Source: Thioalkalivibrio paradoxus
GTDB taxonomy: Bacteria; Pseudomonadota; Gammaproteobacteria; Ectothiorhodospirales; Ectothiorhodospiraceae
Direction of reading: 5' to 3'
NCBI GenBank assembly: GCA_011390565.1
Contig: JAABSC010000017.1
Span: 1 to 36,441 of the forward strand
DNA length: 36,441 nucleotides
Part shown: positions 24,386 through 32,994 of the stretch, in pieces
Numbering within the stretch: position 1 is the first letter of the stretch
Layout: each line of letters starts with the position of its first letter
The notes under the pieces: generated by a model
Seen by the model: only the letters and a program-made list of their open reading frames with translations
What the model was told of the DNA's origin: nothing
The model's database searches: none
Position numbers and translations under genes: made by a program

Positions 24386-24502
24386 ACGGGCACCAATGCA
24401 GAAGCCGTCGCGAGGCCGAAAGCCCGCGCCCCCGTCCAGCCGGATGCGGCGGCGCAGGGGCGCCACGGCTGCGGCCCGTCAATACGTCAAGGGGAAGGGA
24501 CC

Positions 24503-25459
24503 ATGAAGATTTCCGTCGTAGGAGCTGGGGGCAACGTAGGCGCCTCCGCGGCGCTGGCTCTCGCGCAGCGCGATTTCGCCCAGGAAGTGGTGGCGATCGA
24601 TCTCGAGGTCAAGCGGGACGACCGGACCTTCAACCCCGCGAAAGGCCGCGCCCTGGACCAGTGGCAAACCTCACCGATCCACCTCTTCGACACCCGTGTC
24701 CACGGCAGCACCGATTACGCCGCCACGCGCGATTCCGACATCTGCATCATCACCGCCGGCGTGCCGCGCCGGCCGGGGATGAGCCGCGACGACCTGCTCA
24801 GCACCAATGCCGAGATCGTCCGGCCGGTGGCCGAGAAACTGGCCCATTATTCGCCCGAGACCATCCTGATCGTGGTCTCGAACCCGCTCGACGCCATGAC
24901 CTATGTCGCCTACCGCGCGAGCGGTCTGCCGCCGGAACGGGTCATGGGGATGGCCGGTCTTCTGGATACGGCCCGCTTCCGGGCCTTTCTGGCCGAAGAA
25001 CTCGAGGTCTCGCCGAAGGACATCCAGGCGCAGATCCTGGGCGGCCACGGCGACACGATGGTCCCCCTGCCCCGTTACACCACCGTGGCCGGCATCCCGG
25101 TCACGCAGCTGATCGGCCAGGAGAAGCTGGATGCCATCATCGAACGGACCAAGTTCGGCGGTGGGGAATTCGTCGGCATCATGGGCACCTCGGCCTGGTA
25201 CGCGCCCGGCGCGGCCGCGGCGCAGATGGCAGAGGCGATTGCCCTCGACCAGAACCGGATCTTTCCCTGTGCGGCGTGGGTGACCGGGCAATACGGACTT
25301 CAGGATCTCTTCGTGGGTGTGCCGGTCAAACTGGGCAAGGGCGGTGTCAAGCAGATCCTGGAACTCGATCTCGACGCCGACGAGAAGGCGCTGCTCGAGA
25401 CGTCGGCCCAGGATGTCCGCCGCTCGGTCGAGGACCTCGGACGCTTGATGCAGTTCTGA
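24503..25459 (+). CDS. mdh: NAD-dependent malate dehydrogenase (LDH-like type)
   Basis: This 318-residue protein has the Rossmann loop GAGGNVGA (7-14) and an acidic residue after the second strand (AIDLE, favouring NAD). The mobile substrate loop reads GVPRRPGMSR (86-95); its arginine pair indicates malate/oxaloacetate rather than lactate. VSNPLD (125-130) and the catalytic GGHGDTMVP (180-188, H182) follow. It interconverts malate and oxaloacetate in the TCA cycle. AAGGGGAAGG precedes the ATG. The length and loop fit the LDH-like MDH group rather than the E. coli Mdh group. Confidence 0.93.
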   Translation: MKISVVGAGGNVGASAALALAQRDFAQEVVAIDLEVKRDDRTFNPAKGRALDQWQTSPIHLFDTRVHGSTDYAATRDSDICIITAGVPRRPGMSRDDLLSTNAEIVRPVAEKLAHYSPETILIVVSNPLDAMTYVAYRASGLPPERVMGMAGLLDTARFRAFLAEELEVSPKDIQAQILGGHGDTMVPLPRYTTVAGIPVTQLIGQEKLDAIIERTKFGGGEFVGIMGTSAWYAPGAAAAQMAEAIALDQNRIFPCAAWVTGQYGLQDLFVGVPVKLGKGGVKQILELDLDADEKALLETSAQDVRRSVEDLGRLMQF

Positions 25460-25667
25460 CCGGCACCGACCGAGCCTTTTCTCCGCTCCGTCTTCGCAGG
25501 AAACGGGGGCTGATCAACGTCGCCGCTGGTGACCTCGTTGTAACGCTTCCCTGCGGGTTCAGTCCGCTCGACCCGGATCGCGTCGTCCACCCGGCCGGCA
25601 TCGGCAAGCAAGGGGGTGTCGTATACTGCCGCGACGGGTGTAAATCCCACGACTCAAGGGGCGCGCA

Positions 25668-25898
25668 ATGCGGAAATGGGTTTCGGTACTCTGGCCTTCC
25701 TTCATCATGTCGGCGATCGCGACCGCCATCGTGTTTGTGTTCCTGACTCCTGCCCAACTTGCGCTCAGCGGTGGGCCTGACCTGACGACGCTGGGCTATT
25801 ACTCCGTCACTTTCCTGTTCCTCTGGGCGACGACGGCGATCACGACGCTGATTTCATATTTCTTCCAGCGCTCCCCGGAAAGCTTCAATTCCGACTGA
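25668..25898 (+). CDS. Small two-helix membrane protein of unknown function
   Basis: This 76-residue protein has two clear transmembrane helices: about 7-27 (VLWPSFIMSAIATAIVFVFL) and about 44-66 (YYSVTFLFLWATTAITTLIS). A short basic-acidic tail follows (QRSPESFNSD). AAGGGG lies 6 nt before the ATG. I do not recognise the family beyond a likely conserved small inner-membrane protein. It stands between mdh and nrfA, with 208 bp and 463 bp on either side; no partner is evident. Confidence 0.65.
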   Translation: MRKWVSVLWPSFIMSAIATAIVFVFLTPAQLALSGGPDLTTLGYYSVTFLFLWATTAITTLISYFFQRSPESFNSD

Positions 25899-26361
25899 TC
25901 CGCACCGGAGACCGCCTGCGTTGCAGGCCGGCTGATCCAGCGCAGGGGCAAAAACCTGCAGGCGAAGCCTGTCGACATCACCGATGGCGTTCGATGGTGG
26001 CGGCACATACAACCGGCCCCCGTACCCCCTTGCATACGGGTTCCGATCGCCGATCGGAACGGGCCTTGGTTGCATCGAAATCGCCTGACGGGTCCGCGAT
26101 CCACTGGGTAATTCTCCCCATGTCCGTCAACGCTCCTTTCTGCAACACTGGGTCCCAGTGGGCCATGCGCAAAGTTCGGTATCGGATCAATGCGCCAGAC
26201 ACGCCGGCGCTGCGTTGGGCAAGCGTGAAACAGGGTGGTTGTTCCTGCACGTGCCCGCCTTGCTCCCGACGCCTTCCCGCATGACCGACTAGACTCAGTA
26301 AGAACTCCCTACAATCGTTGGGGCCGCCGAGGATTCAACGCACTGGAAAAAGGAGTCGATC
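25899..26361 (+). promoter_or_regulatory. 463-bp nrfA upstream region with a 21-nt perfect palindrome
   Basis: No convincing gene is seen here. 26040-26060 is a perfect odd palindrome: arms GTTCCGATCG and CGATCGGAAC around a single C. It could be an operator, or a hairpin ending the small membrane-protein transcript (no T-run follows). TACAAT at 26310-26315 is a good -10 match 46 bp before the nrfA ATG, but no -35 hexamer is found at 16-18 bp, as expected for an activator-dependent promoter. No clear FNR half-sites (TTGAT...ATCAA) were seen. Confidence 0.5.
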
Positions 26362-27852
26362 ATGCGCCACATCGCTATTCTCGCCGCAGGTGCGTTCCTC
26401 TTTGGAACCGCGCTGACCGCGGGCGCCGAAGAGTTGGATTTGGGTGAAGGCAACCTCGCGTTCGAGCATCTGCCGCAGTATCAGTCGTCTCAGCAGAACT
26501 ATGACGACTCCCAAATGACGGAATACGGGGGGTCCGTACCCCACCGCAAGCATGACGATTTCAATCCCCTGCCCAAGGGATACAAACATGCGCAGCCGTA
26601 CCTCAAGAATCTATGGCTCGGTTATCCCTTCAGCTATGAATACGACCGGGCGCGCGGGCATGTGTACGCCATCGAGGACGTAACCAAGATCGACCGCATC
26701 AACCGCTACAGCGAACAGGCTGGGTTGCCGTCGACCTGTTACAACTGCAAGACCACCGCGATACCGGAGTTGCTCGAGAAGCACGGCGACGACTTCTGGT
26801 CGATGAACTTTCACGATTTCCGCACCGTGCTCGATCCGAAAAAGCACAGTATCGGCTGCACCAACTGCCACGACCCCGCCAGGCAAATGCGGCTGGTGAT
26901 CACCAGCGTCCCGCTGGCCGAGGCCCTGGAGCGGCAGGGAAAGGACTGGCGCAACGCCTCGCGCAACGAGATGCGTTCCCTGGTCTGCGCCCAGTGCCAC
27001 GTCGAGTACTACTTCGAAAAGGGTGAGCACGGTGTGGCAGCCAAGCCGCACTTCCCCTGGGACGAAGGCATGAACGCGGAGGACATCTATCGCTTCAAGT
27101 CCGGCGGAGACCCCGAGCGCGACGGCTTCGAGGGTCAGTTCACCGATTGGGTGCACGCCGTTTCGAAGGCCCCGATGATCAAGGTCCAGCACCCCGAGTA
27201 CGAGATGTCGAGCGACAGCGTGCACGCCCAGGCCGGCGTGAGCTGTGCCGACTGCCATATGCCCCGGTCGACCGAGGGCGCGGTGCGGATCAGTTCGCAT
27301 CATTGGACCTCGCCGCTGAAGACCGACGAGATGATCCGCAACGCCTGCATGGGTTGCCACGCCGATCAGACCCCCGCCGACCTTCGTGAACGGACGGTGT
27401 ACAACCAGGAGCGCGTCTGGAAGCAGCTCAACATCGCGCAGGAGAAATCGGTCCGGGCCCATGAGGCGGTGCGCCAGGCCATGGAGCATGGCTTCGCGGA
27501 TGAGGAATTGCTCACGCAGGCGCGGGAGATGGTGCGCAAGGGTCAGTGGTTCTGGGACTACGTCTCGGCCGAGAACAGCGCGGGCGCGCACAACCCGGTC
27601 AAGGCGCTCGATACCCTCGCATCCTCCCAGCAGTACAGCGATGAGGCCGTGCGGCTTGCGATCCGTGCCACCAACCATGAGATCGCCGGGTCCATGGATC
27701 AGCCCATCGAGGAACTCGTACCGCCGATCCGTGAACACAGCCGCAAGCTCCAGCAAAGCCAGGAGCACCTTGATTCCCATGTATGGCTGCAGTACCTGCC
27801 CTTGCTCCCCGAAGCCGAATTGGTCTGGGACGGCAACGAGCGACTGCGTTGA
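26362..27852 (+). CDS. nrfA: NrfA, ammonia-forming pentaheme cytochrome c nitrite reductase
   Basis: This 496-residue periplasmic enzyme has a signal peptide (about 1-22). There are five heme sites: CYNCK (126-130, the lysine-ligated catalytic heme) and four CxxCH sites ending at H170, H213, H299 and H333. Family active-site residues are present in RARGHVYAIEDV (R98), CHVEYYF (E215, Y216, Y217) and IKVQHPEYE (K274, Q276, H277), the last two also supplying calcium-site residues. It reduces nitrite to ammonium with six electrons. AGGAG lies 6 nt before the ATG. It precedes nrfH by 61 bp, the reverse of the common nrfHA order. Confidence 0.96.
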   Translation: MRHIAILAAGAFLFGTALTAGAEELDLGEGNLAFEHLPQYQSSQQNYDDSQMTEYGGSVPHRKHDDFNPLPKGYKHAQPYLKNLWLGYPFSYEYDRARGHVYAIEDVTKIDRINRYSEQAGLPSTCYNCKTTAIPELLEKHGDDFWSMNFHDFRTVLDPKKHSIGCTNCHDPARQMRLVITSVPLAEALERQGKDWRNASRNEMRSLVCAQCHVEYYFEKGEHGVAAKPHFPWDEGMNAEDIYRFKSGGDPERDGFEGQFTDWVHAVSKAPMIKVQHPEYEMSSDSVHAQAGVSCADCHMPRSTEGAVRISSHHWTSPLKTDEMIRNACMGCHADQTPADLRERTVYNQERVWKQLNIAQEKSVRAHEAVRQAMEHGFADEELLTQAREMVRKGQWFWDYVSAENSAGAHNPVKALDTLASSQQYSDEAVRLAIRATNHEIAGSMDQPIEELVPPIREHSRKLQQSQEHLDSHVWLQYLPLLPEAELVWDGNERLR

Positions 27853-27913
27853 GGTTATGGCGGGCCCGACGCCCGCCGGCGCTTCGTCAAAGCCCATTCG
27901 GGAGTAAGAGGAA

Positions 27914-28381
27914 ATGAAAAAGATCTGGATCATCGTCCTCATCGTTGCCGTCCTGGCCCTTTTGGCGCTGGGTGGAACGGCCGGACACCAGGTAACCAAA
28001 ACCGATGCTTTCTGCAGCTCGTGTCACGCCTACGAAAAGGCATCCTGGGATCACGGCGTGCACCACGGCGTCGGCTGCCTGGACTGCCATACAGGCGGAT
28101 TCGTTCGCGACAAGACCCAGGGCGCGCGCAAGGTCTACCTGGTCTTCACCGGGCAGGTGGACCCGCATCATGACCGGCTTGCCAGTTACCCGGACAAGAC
28201 CATGTCCAACTGTATCGGCTGCCACATGACCGACGAGGTCGCGGAGCAGAATCCCATCTACATGGAGCGACACTCCGAGTATCTCGTGGCTGCCGAGTAC
28301 TGTATCGGCTGCCATGAGGGCGGCCATGTGAAGGAGATTCGGGACAAGCGTTACCTGGCCGTGCGCCGCGGGGAGCCCTGA
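27914..28381 (+). CDS. nrfH: NrfH-type tetraheme quinol dehydrogenase (NapC/NirT family)
   Basis: This 155-residue protein has one N-terminal helix (about 4-24) as membrane anchor, then four CxxCH heme sites (ending at H38, H59, H104 and H134), the NrfH size and count. It should pass electrons from the quinol pool to NrfA. In characterised NrfH and NapC proteins the first site reads CxxCHxM, the Met serving as an unusual axial ligand; here it reads CSSCHAY, so that Met is absent and the ligation of heme 1 must differ. AAGAGG lies 6 nt upstream. A strong stem-loop follows the gene. Confidence 0.9.
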   Translation: MKKIWIIVLIVAVLALLALGGTAGHQVTKTDAFCSSCHAYEKASWDHGVHHGVGCLDCHTGGFVRDKTQGARKVYLVFTGQVDPHHDRLASYPDKTMSNCIGCHMTDEVAEQNPIYMERHSEYLVAAEYCIGCHEGGHVKEIRDKRYLAVRRGEP

Positions 28382-28415
28382 CAACAAGGCCCGCCGGGCA
28401 CAACATCATCATCGC

Positions 28416-28465
28416 GCGGACTGCACGCCCGTCGGTCCAACGGAATGCCAGGGCGTGCAGTCCGC
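28416..28465 (+). terminator. Large stem-loop after nrfH
   Basis: GCGGACTGCACGCCC (28416-28430) pairs perfectly with GGGCGTGCAGTCCGC (28451-28465) across a 20-nt loop. It lies 35 bp after the nrfH stop and 141 bp before the methyltransferase gene. There is no T-run, so it may be a transcript-end or mRNA-stability hairpin rather than a classical intrinsic terminator. Confidence 0.5.
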
Positions 28466-28605
28466 CGGTACTGACTCGGGAAATACGGGTTCGTGGGCCC
28501 CGCGAACAGCCGCGGTGCCGGAACCCTCGTGGCTGGCACGGGTCTGAGGGTAATTGAGGCAGGGTTGCGACAGTGGGCTGCCCGGTTCCTGCAGGGAGCA
28601 CGAAC

Positions 28606-29736
28606 ATGTCAGCAAAACAACACGTCACAGAACTGTTGCGCAGCGCCGACGTCGAGATCGGCGGCACGCGCCCCTGGGATCTTCACGTCTACGACGATGC
28701 GCTGTATCAGCGCATTCTCGCCGAGGGCTCGCTCGGCGCCGGCGAGGCCTACATGGACGGCTGGTGGGACGTTGAGCAACTCGATGAGCTGTTCTTCCGG
28801 ATGCTCCGGGCCAGGCTGGACCGGGAGATCCGCACGCCGGCAGTCCTGGGCACGTCGCTGCTGTGCTGGCTCGGCAACCTGCAGAACCGCAGTCGCTCGC
28901 GGCAGGTTGCCGAGCAGCATTACGACCTTTCCCGACGACTTTATGAAGCCATGCTCGGGCCGACCATGCAGTACACCTGCGCCTATTACGGCCCCGACGG
29001 GGCCGACTCAACCCTGGACGAGGCGCAGCGTGCGAAGCTGGAACTGATCGCGCAGAAACTGCACCTGAAACCCGGCATGCGTGTACTCGAACTGGGCGGC
29101 GGATTCGGCGAGCTGGCGCGGTTTCTGGCCGCCGAGCACGGATGCGAGGTGGTCAGCTACAACATCAGCAGCCAGCAGGTGGAATACGCGAGAAAGCTGT
29201 GCGAAGGCCTGCCGGTTGACATTCGCCAGCAGGACTACCGCGACGCGGCCACTGAATCCCGGAAATACGACCGCGTCGTGAGCATCGGCCTGCTGGAGCA
29301 CGTCGGGCCGAAGAATTATCGCGGCTTCTTCGAGCTGGCCCAGAGTCGGCTGAAGCCCGGGGGCCTGGCACTGGTCCATACCATCGGCGGCAATGTCAGC
29401 CGCGCCAGCACCGACCGCTGGATCGCGAAGTACATCTTCCCCGGCGGCGTGATCCCGGCCGCCGCTCAGCTCACCCGGGCCCAGGAAGGCCTTTTCGTAA
29501 TCGAGGACTGGCACAGCTTCGGCCCGGACTACGACCGCACGCTGATGGGCTGGCACGACAATTTCGTCGCTGCCTGGCCGGATCTGAAACAGAGCGAAGG
29601 CCTCGACGACCGCTTCCACCGGATGTGGCGCTATTACCTGTTGAGTTGCGCCGGCGCCTTCCGGGCGCGCGGCCTGAATCTCTGGCAGCTCGTGCTCAGC
29701 CACGGCGATGTGCCGCGCTACGTGCCCGTTCGATGA
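28606..29736 (+). CDS. Cyclopropane-fatty-acid-synthase-like SAM methyltransferase
   Basis: The start at 28606 (GGGAG 7 nt upstream) gives 376 residues, close to E. coli Cfa (382). Catalytic positions line up with Cfa: YTCAYY (C125), LLEHVGPKNY (E231), LVHTIG (H258) and FGPDYDRTLM (Y309). The SAM motif reads LELGGGFGEL instead of the usual LDIGCGWGGL. Cfa adds a methylene from SAM across the double bond of membrane phospholipid acyl chains. The overlapping FAD-binding gene behind it recalls the actinobacterial pair in which a Cfa-like enzyme forms a 10-methylene fatty acid that a flavoprotein reduces to a 10-methyl chain. Either product is possible here. Confidence 0.88.
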   Translation: MSAKQHVTELLRSADVEIGGTRPWDLHVYDDALYQRILAEGSLGAGEAYMDGWWDVEQLDELFFRMLRARLDREIRTPAVLGTSLLCWLGNLQNRSRSRQVAEQHYDLSRRLYEAMLGPTMQYTCAYYGPDGADSTLDEAQRAKLELIAQKLHLKPGMRVLELGGGFGELARFLAAEHGCEVVSYNISSQQVEYARKLCEGLPVDIRQQDYRDAATESRKYDRVVSIGLLEHVGPKNYRGFFELAQSRLKPGGLALVHTIGGNVSRASTDRWIAKYIFPGGVIPAAAQLTRAQEGLFVIEDWHSFGPDYDRTLMGWHDNFVAAWPDLKQSEGLDDRFHRMWRYYLLSCAGAFRARGLNLWQLVLSHGDVPRYVPVR

Positions 29737-31070
29737 CTGAAGCCGCCTGGGACGCTCACCGCAGCCGCGTGGAGGCGATGGCCGCAGCGCTGGCCGACTC
29801 CGACGGGCCCGTGCGCCTTCGAAAGTCCACCAGCAACCTGTTCCGGCCGCGCGACGCTGTCCGCCGGACCGAGATCGACGTGGCCTCACTCACCCACGTC
29901 ATCGAGATCGATGCCGGGGCCTGCGCCGCCGAAGTCGAGGGCATGACGACCTACGCCGACCTGGTCGACGCGACCCTGCCGCACGGCCTGGCCCCGGCCA
30001 TCGTCCCCGAACTCAAGAGCATCACGGTCGGCGGCGCGACCACCGGGATCGGCATCGAGTCGGGCGCATTCCGCTATGGCCTGGTGCACGACACGGTGCA
30101 GGAACTCGACGTGCTGGTCGCCGACGGCCGCGTGTTGACCTGTTCGCGCGAGCAGCGCCCCGAACTGTTCTACGGCTTTCCGAACTCCTATGGCAGCCTC
30201 GGTTACGCCACGCGCGTCCGCCTCGATCTGATTCCGGTGCAGCCGTATGTCCGGCTCGAGCACACCCCTTTCCGTGAGCCGGAAGAACTCTTCGCCGCGA
30301 TCGGCGAGGAATGCGCGCGGCCGACCTGCGCCTGGCTCGACGGCGTGTACTTCGCACCCGGCGAGTTCGTGCTGACGCGCGCGCACTTCGTCGAATCGCT
30401 GCCGCCGGGCACCGAGGCCAGCGACTACACCTGGATGCGCCAGTACTGGCGGAGCCTGCGCGAGCGGCGCGAGGATTATCTGACCATCCACGACTACCTC
30501 TGGCGCTGGGACACCGACTGGTTCTGGTGCAGCAGGAATATCGGCGCCCACCTGAAGCCGGTACGGCTGCTTCTCGGGCGCAAGCGCCTGTCGAGCGTCA
30601 CCTACCAGAAGATCATGCGCGCCAGCCGCCGCTGGCCGCTGAGCCTGCTGCAGTCGGTTCGCCCACGCACCGAGTCGGTGATTCAGGACGTCGACATCCC
30701 GATCGCCAACGCCGCGGCATTTCTGGAGGATTTCGAGGCCGAAATCGGCATCCGGCCGGTGTGGATCTGCCCGTTCGTCGTTCCCGAAGACCGGTTCTCG
30801 TTGTTCCCATTGCGCACCGATACCCCGTACATCAACTTCGGTTTCTGGGACATGGTCCGCTCCAGCGAGCCCGACGGCCACTACAACGCCCGGGTCGAGG
30901 ACCTGGTCGCGAAACACGGCGGCAAGAAGAGCCTCTACTCGCGCAGCACCTACGACGAGGCGACGTTCTGGCGGGAGTATGACCGCGAGGCGTACACAGC
31001 GCTCAAACGCGAGTGCGATCCCGACGGGCGGTTCCCCGGGCTCTATGAAAAAGCGGTACAGCGGGGCTGA
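29733..31070 (+). CDS. FAD-binding oxidoreductase (DIMINUTO/DWF1-like), partner of the Cfa-like enzyme
   Basis: The ATG at 29733 overlaps the upstream stop (ATGA), indicating tight translational coupling and giving 445 residues. The N-terminal half is a VAO-type FAD-binding domain: EVEGMTTYADLVDATLPHGL, VPELKSITVGGATTGIGIES and GAFRYGLVHDTVQELDVLVA. NSYGSLGYATRVRLDLIPV completes it. The C-terminal half is the family's catalytic region (WICPFVVPEDRFSLFPLRTD). Relatives include 24-dehydrocholesterol reductase and the flavoprotein of actinobacterial tuberculostearic-acid synthesis (bfaA/tmsA type). It probably reduces or oxidises the lipid made by its partner. A hairpin follows the stop. Confidence 0.85.
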   Translation: MTEAAWDAHRSRVEAMAAALADSDGPVRLRKSTSNLFRPRDAVRRTEIDVASLTHVIEIDAGACAAEVEGMTTYADLVDATLPHGLAPAIVPELKSITVGGATTGIGIESGAFRYGLVHDTVQELDVLVADGRVLTCSREQRPELFYGFPNSYGSLGYATRVRLDLIPVQPYVRLEHTPFREPEELFAAIGEECARPTCAWLDGVYFAPGEFVLTRAHFVESLPPGTEASDYTWMRQYWRSLRERREDYLTIHDYLWRWDTDWFWCSRNIGAHLKPVRLLLGRKRLSSVTYQKIMRASRRWPLSLLQSVRPRTESVIQDVDIPIANAAAFLEDFEAEIGIRPVWICPFVVPEDRFSLFPLRTDTPYINFGFWDMVRSSEPDGHYNARVEDLVAKHGGKKSLYSRSTYDEATFWREYDREAYTALKRECDPDGRFPGLYEKAVQRG

Positions 31071-31075
31071 CACCG

Positions 31076-31097
31076 GTTTTCGCCTCCAGGCGAAACC
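31076..31097 (+). terminator. Small hairpin after the FAD oxidoreductase gene
   Basis: TTTCGCCT (31078-31085) and AGGCGAAA (31088-31095) pair perfectly around CC, 5 bp after the stop at 31070. No T-run follows on the plus strand, so terminator function is uncertain. Confidence 0.4.
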
Positions 31098-31171
31098 TGC
31101 GGTGGTCAAAGCGGTGCATGTCTGCATTGCTCGGTCGCTGATCTTTTGACTTCCAACAAACAGGTGGTTGT

Positions 31172-32056
31172 ATGCGTATTCTGGTTTCGGGTGGTACCGG
31201 CTTCATCGGGCAGGCTCTGTGTCCACAGCTCACGCAGGACGGCCACGACGTCATCGTCTGGAGCCGGCAACCGAATCCGGAGGTCGCCGAGGGCGTCACC
31301 ACCATCCAGCAGCTCGAGGAGATGACGGGACCCAGCCCGGATGCGGTCATCAACCTGGCGGGAGCATCGATCGCGGACGGCCGATGGACGGAGGAACGCA
31401 AGCGCCTCCTGGTGGACTCGCGCGTGGACACCACCGGCCAACTGATCGACTGGATGCGCGCAATGGAAAGCCCACCCAAGGCCCTGATCTCGGCTTCCGC
31501 CGTCGGCTATTACGGCGAGCAGGGCGACCGCGTCATCACCGAAGACACGCCCCCAACGTCCGGTTTCACCCACGATCTCTGCGAACAGTGGGAAAACGAG
31601 GCGCTGAAGGCGGAATCCCTCGGCGTGCGGGTCTGCCTGGTACGCACCGGCGTGGTGCTGGACCGTGACGGCGGCGCCCTGGCGAAAATGCTGCTTCCCT
31701 TCAAGATGGGCGCTGGCGGGCGCCTGGGATCAGGGGAGCACTATTTCCCCTGGATCCACCGGGCCGACATCGTGGGCATCTACCAGTGGCTGGTGGAAAA
31801 CGAAAAGGCCTCGGGCCCGTACAACGCAAGCGCCCCGAATCCGGTCACCAACGCGGAGTTTACCCGCGCCCTGGGCAGGGCCCTGAAGCGCCCCACCCTG
31901 TTGCCGATGCCCGAACCGGTCCTGCGCCTGCTGTTCGGCGAGATGTCCGAACTCCTGCTGGTCAGCAACCGCATGATGCCGACACGGCTCCTGGATGAAG
32001 GCTTCGAATTCCGTTACCCGGAACTGAAACCGGCGCTTCAGGCCATTTTGAAATGA
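31172..32056 (+). CDS. YfcH-like SDR-family epimerase (TIGR01777)
   Basis: This 294-residue protein has an N-terminal NAD(P) loop (MRILVSGGTGFIGQAL). It carries the family-specific blocks INLAGASIADGRWTEERKR, SASAVGYYGEQGDRVITEDT, GVRVCLVRTGVVLDRDGGAL and PWIHRADIVGIYQWLVEN. These mark the YfcH/SDR39U1 group of atypical short-chain dehydrogenases, whose substrate is unknown. AGGTGG lies 4 nt before the ATG. The gene is separated from the FAD gene by 101 bp including a hairpin, so it is probably independent. Confidence 0.9.
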   Translation: MRILVSGGTGFIGQALCPQLTQDGHDVIVWSRQPNPEVAEGVTTIQQLEEMTGPSPDAVINLAGASIADGRWTEERKRLLVDSRVDTTGQLIDWMRAMESPPKALISASAVGYYGEQGDRVITEDTPPTSGFTHDLCEQWENEALKAESLGVRVCLVRTGVVLDRDGGALAKMLLPFKMGAGGRLGSGEHYFPWIHRADIVGIYQWLVENEKASGPYNASAPNPVTNAEFTRALGRALKRPTLLPMPEPVLRLLFGEMSELLLVSNRMMPTRLLDEGFEFRYPELKPALQAILK

Positions 32057-32169
32057 ACCCACGCGGCGGGAACACCCAACGCGGCGGCGACCTTGTCGTG
32101 GGTGAGGGATCGAACTTCGCGCACTGACACCGATCCCAATACAGCGGGACATACAAGAGGCTTTTTACA

Positions 32170-32922
32170 ATGATCTTCAAGCAGTTGTTCGAACCGGAAT
32201 CGTCGACCTACACCTACCTGCTGAGCTGCCCGGATACCGGCGTGACGGCGCTGATCGACCCGGTCATCGAGACCGTCGATCGCGACCTCCAGGTCCTGCA
32301 GGAGATGGGGCTGCGGCCTGACTTCGCGATCGAAACCCACATCCACGCCGACCACATCACCGGTGGCCTGATGCTGCGCGCGCGCACCGGCTGCAAGCTT
32401 GCGGGACCGGCCCTGGATGCCTTGCCCTGCCGCGACATCAGCCTGCGCGAGGGCGAACCGATGCGCATCGGCAATCTGGTGCTGAATCCGCTGTTCACGC
32501 CGGGCCATACCGACGCCCACCACGCCTACCTGCTGGACCATGCCGGCCTCCCGATGCTGTTCTCCGGCGACGCACTGCTGATCGAGGCCTGCGGGCGTAC
32601 GGATTTTCAGTCGGGCGACGCCGAGACGCTGTACCACTCCATCCACGAAAAATTCTTCGTCCTGCCCAACGAAACGCTGGTCTATCCCGCCCACGACTAC
32701 GAGGATCGGCAGATCACCACGATCGGCCAGGAAAAGCTCCGCAATCCGCGCCTTGGCAAAGGGCGCTCGCTGGAGGAATTCGTCGAGATCATGGATTCGA
32801 TGGACCTGCCGTATCCGAAGAAGATCGAATGGGCGCTCCCCGGCAACGAGGGCTGCGGTAGCTGCCCGGACAACCTGCCTGCGGACAAGGAACGGCTCTG
32901 CGAGCTGGACCGCCAGGGCTGA
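32170..32922 (+). CDS. ETHE1-like persulfide dioxygenase (MBL fold)
   Basis: This 250-residue metallo-beta-lactamase-fold enzyme has ETHIHADHITGG (H57, H59, D61, H62), a GHT motif (H113) and FSGDALLIEACGRTDFQSGD (D134), with YPAHDY later. The mono-iron ligand set (H57, H113, D134) and the CGRTDFQ block identify the ETHE1/persulfide dioxygenase group. These oxidise glutathione persulfide to sulfite with O2. GAGG lies about 10 nt before the ATG. A CGSCPDNLPAD stretch near the C-terminus is cysteine-bearing. No rhodanese domain is fused, and no sulfide:quinone reductase is within the window. Confidence 0.9.
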   Translation: MIFKQLFEPESSTYTYLLSCPDTGVTALIDPVIETVDRDLQVLQEMGLRPDFAIETHIHADHITGGLMLRARTGCKLAGPALDALPCRDISLREGEPMRIGNLVLNPLFTPGHTDAHHAYLLDHAGLPMLFSGDALLIEACGRTDFQSGDAETLYHSIHEKFFVLPNETLVYPAHDYEDRQITTIGQEKLRNPRLGKGRSLEEFVEIMDSMDLPYPKKIEWALPGNEGCGSCPDNLPADKERLCELDRQG

Positions 32923-32994
32923 GTGCAGCCGAAGGCGGCGTGTTCGCAATGCCAGCGGTTAATGTGCAATCCAGTCCCAAGGAGGGAGAATCCC

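Noticed and set aside
29886..31127. 413-codon minus-strand frame opposite the FAD oxidoreductase
   Set aside because: Antisense shadow of a well-supported gene; composition is Arg/Ala/Val-rich and shows no family motif.
32038..32949. Long minus-strand frame opposite the persulfide dioxygenase, ending in a helix-turn-helix-like stretch
   Set aside because: It mirrors a clearly real plus-strand gene in high-GC DNA; the apparent motif at the end is short and probably chance.
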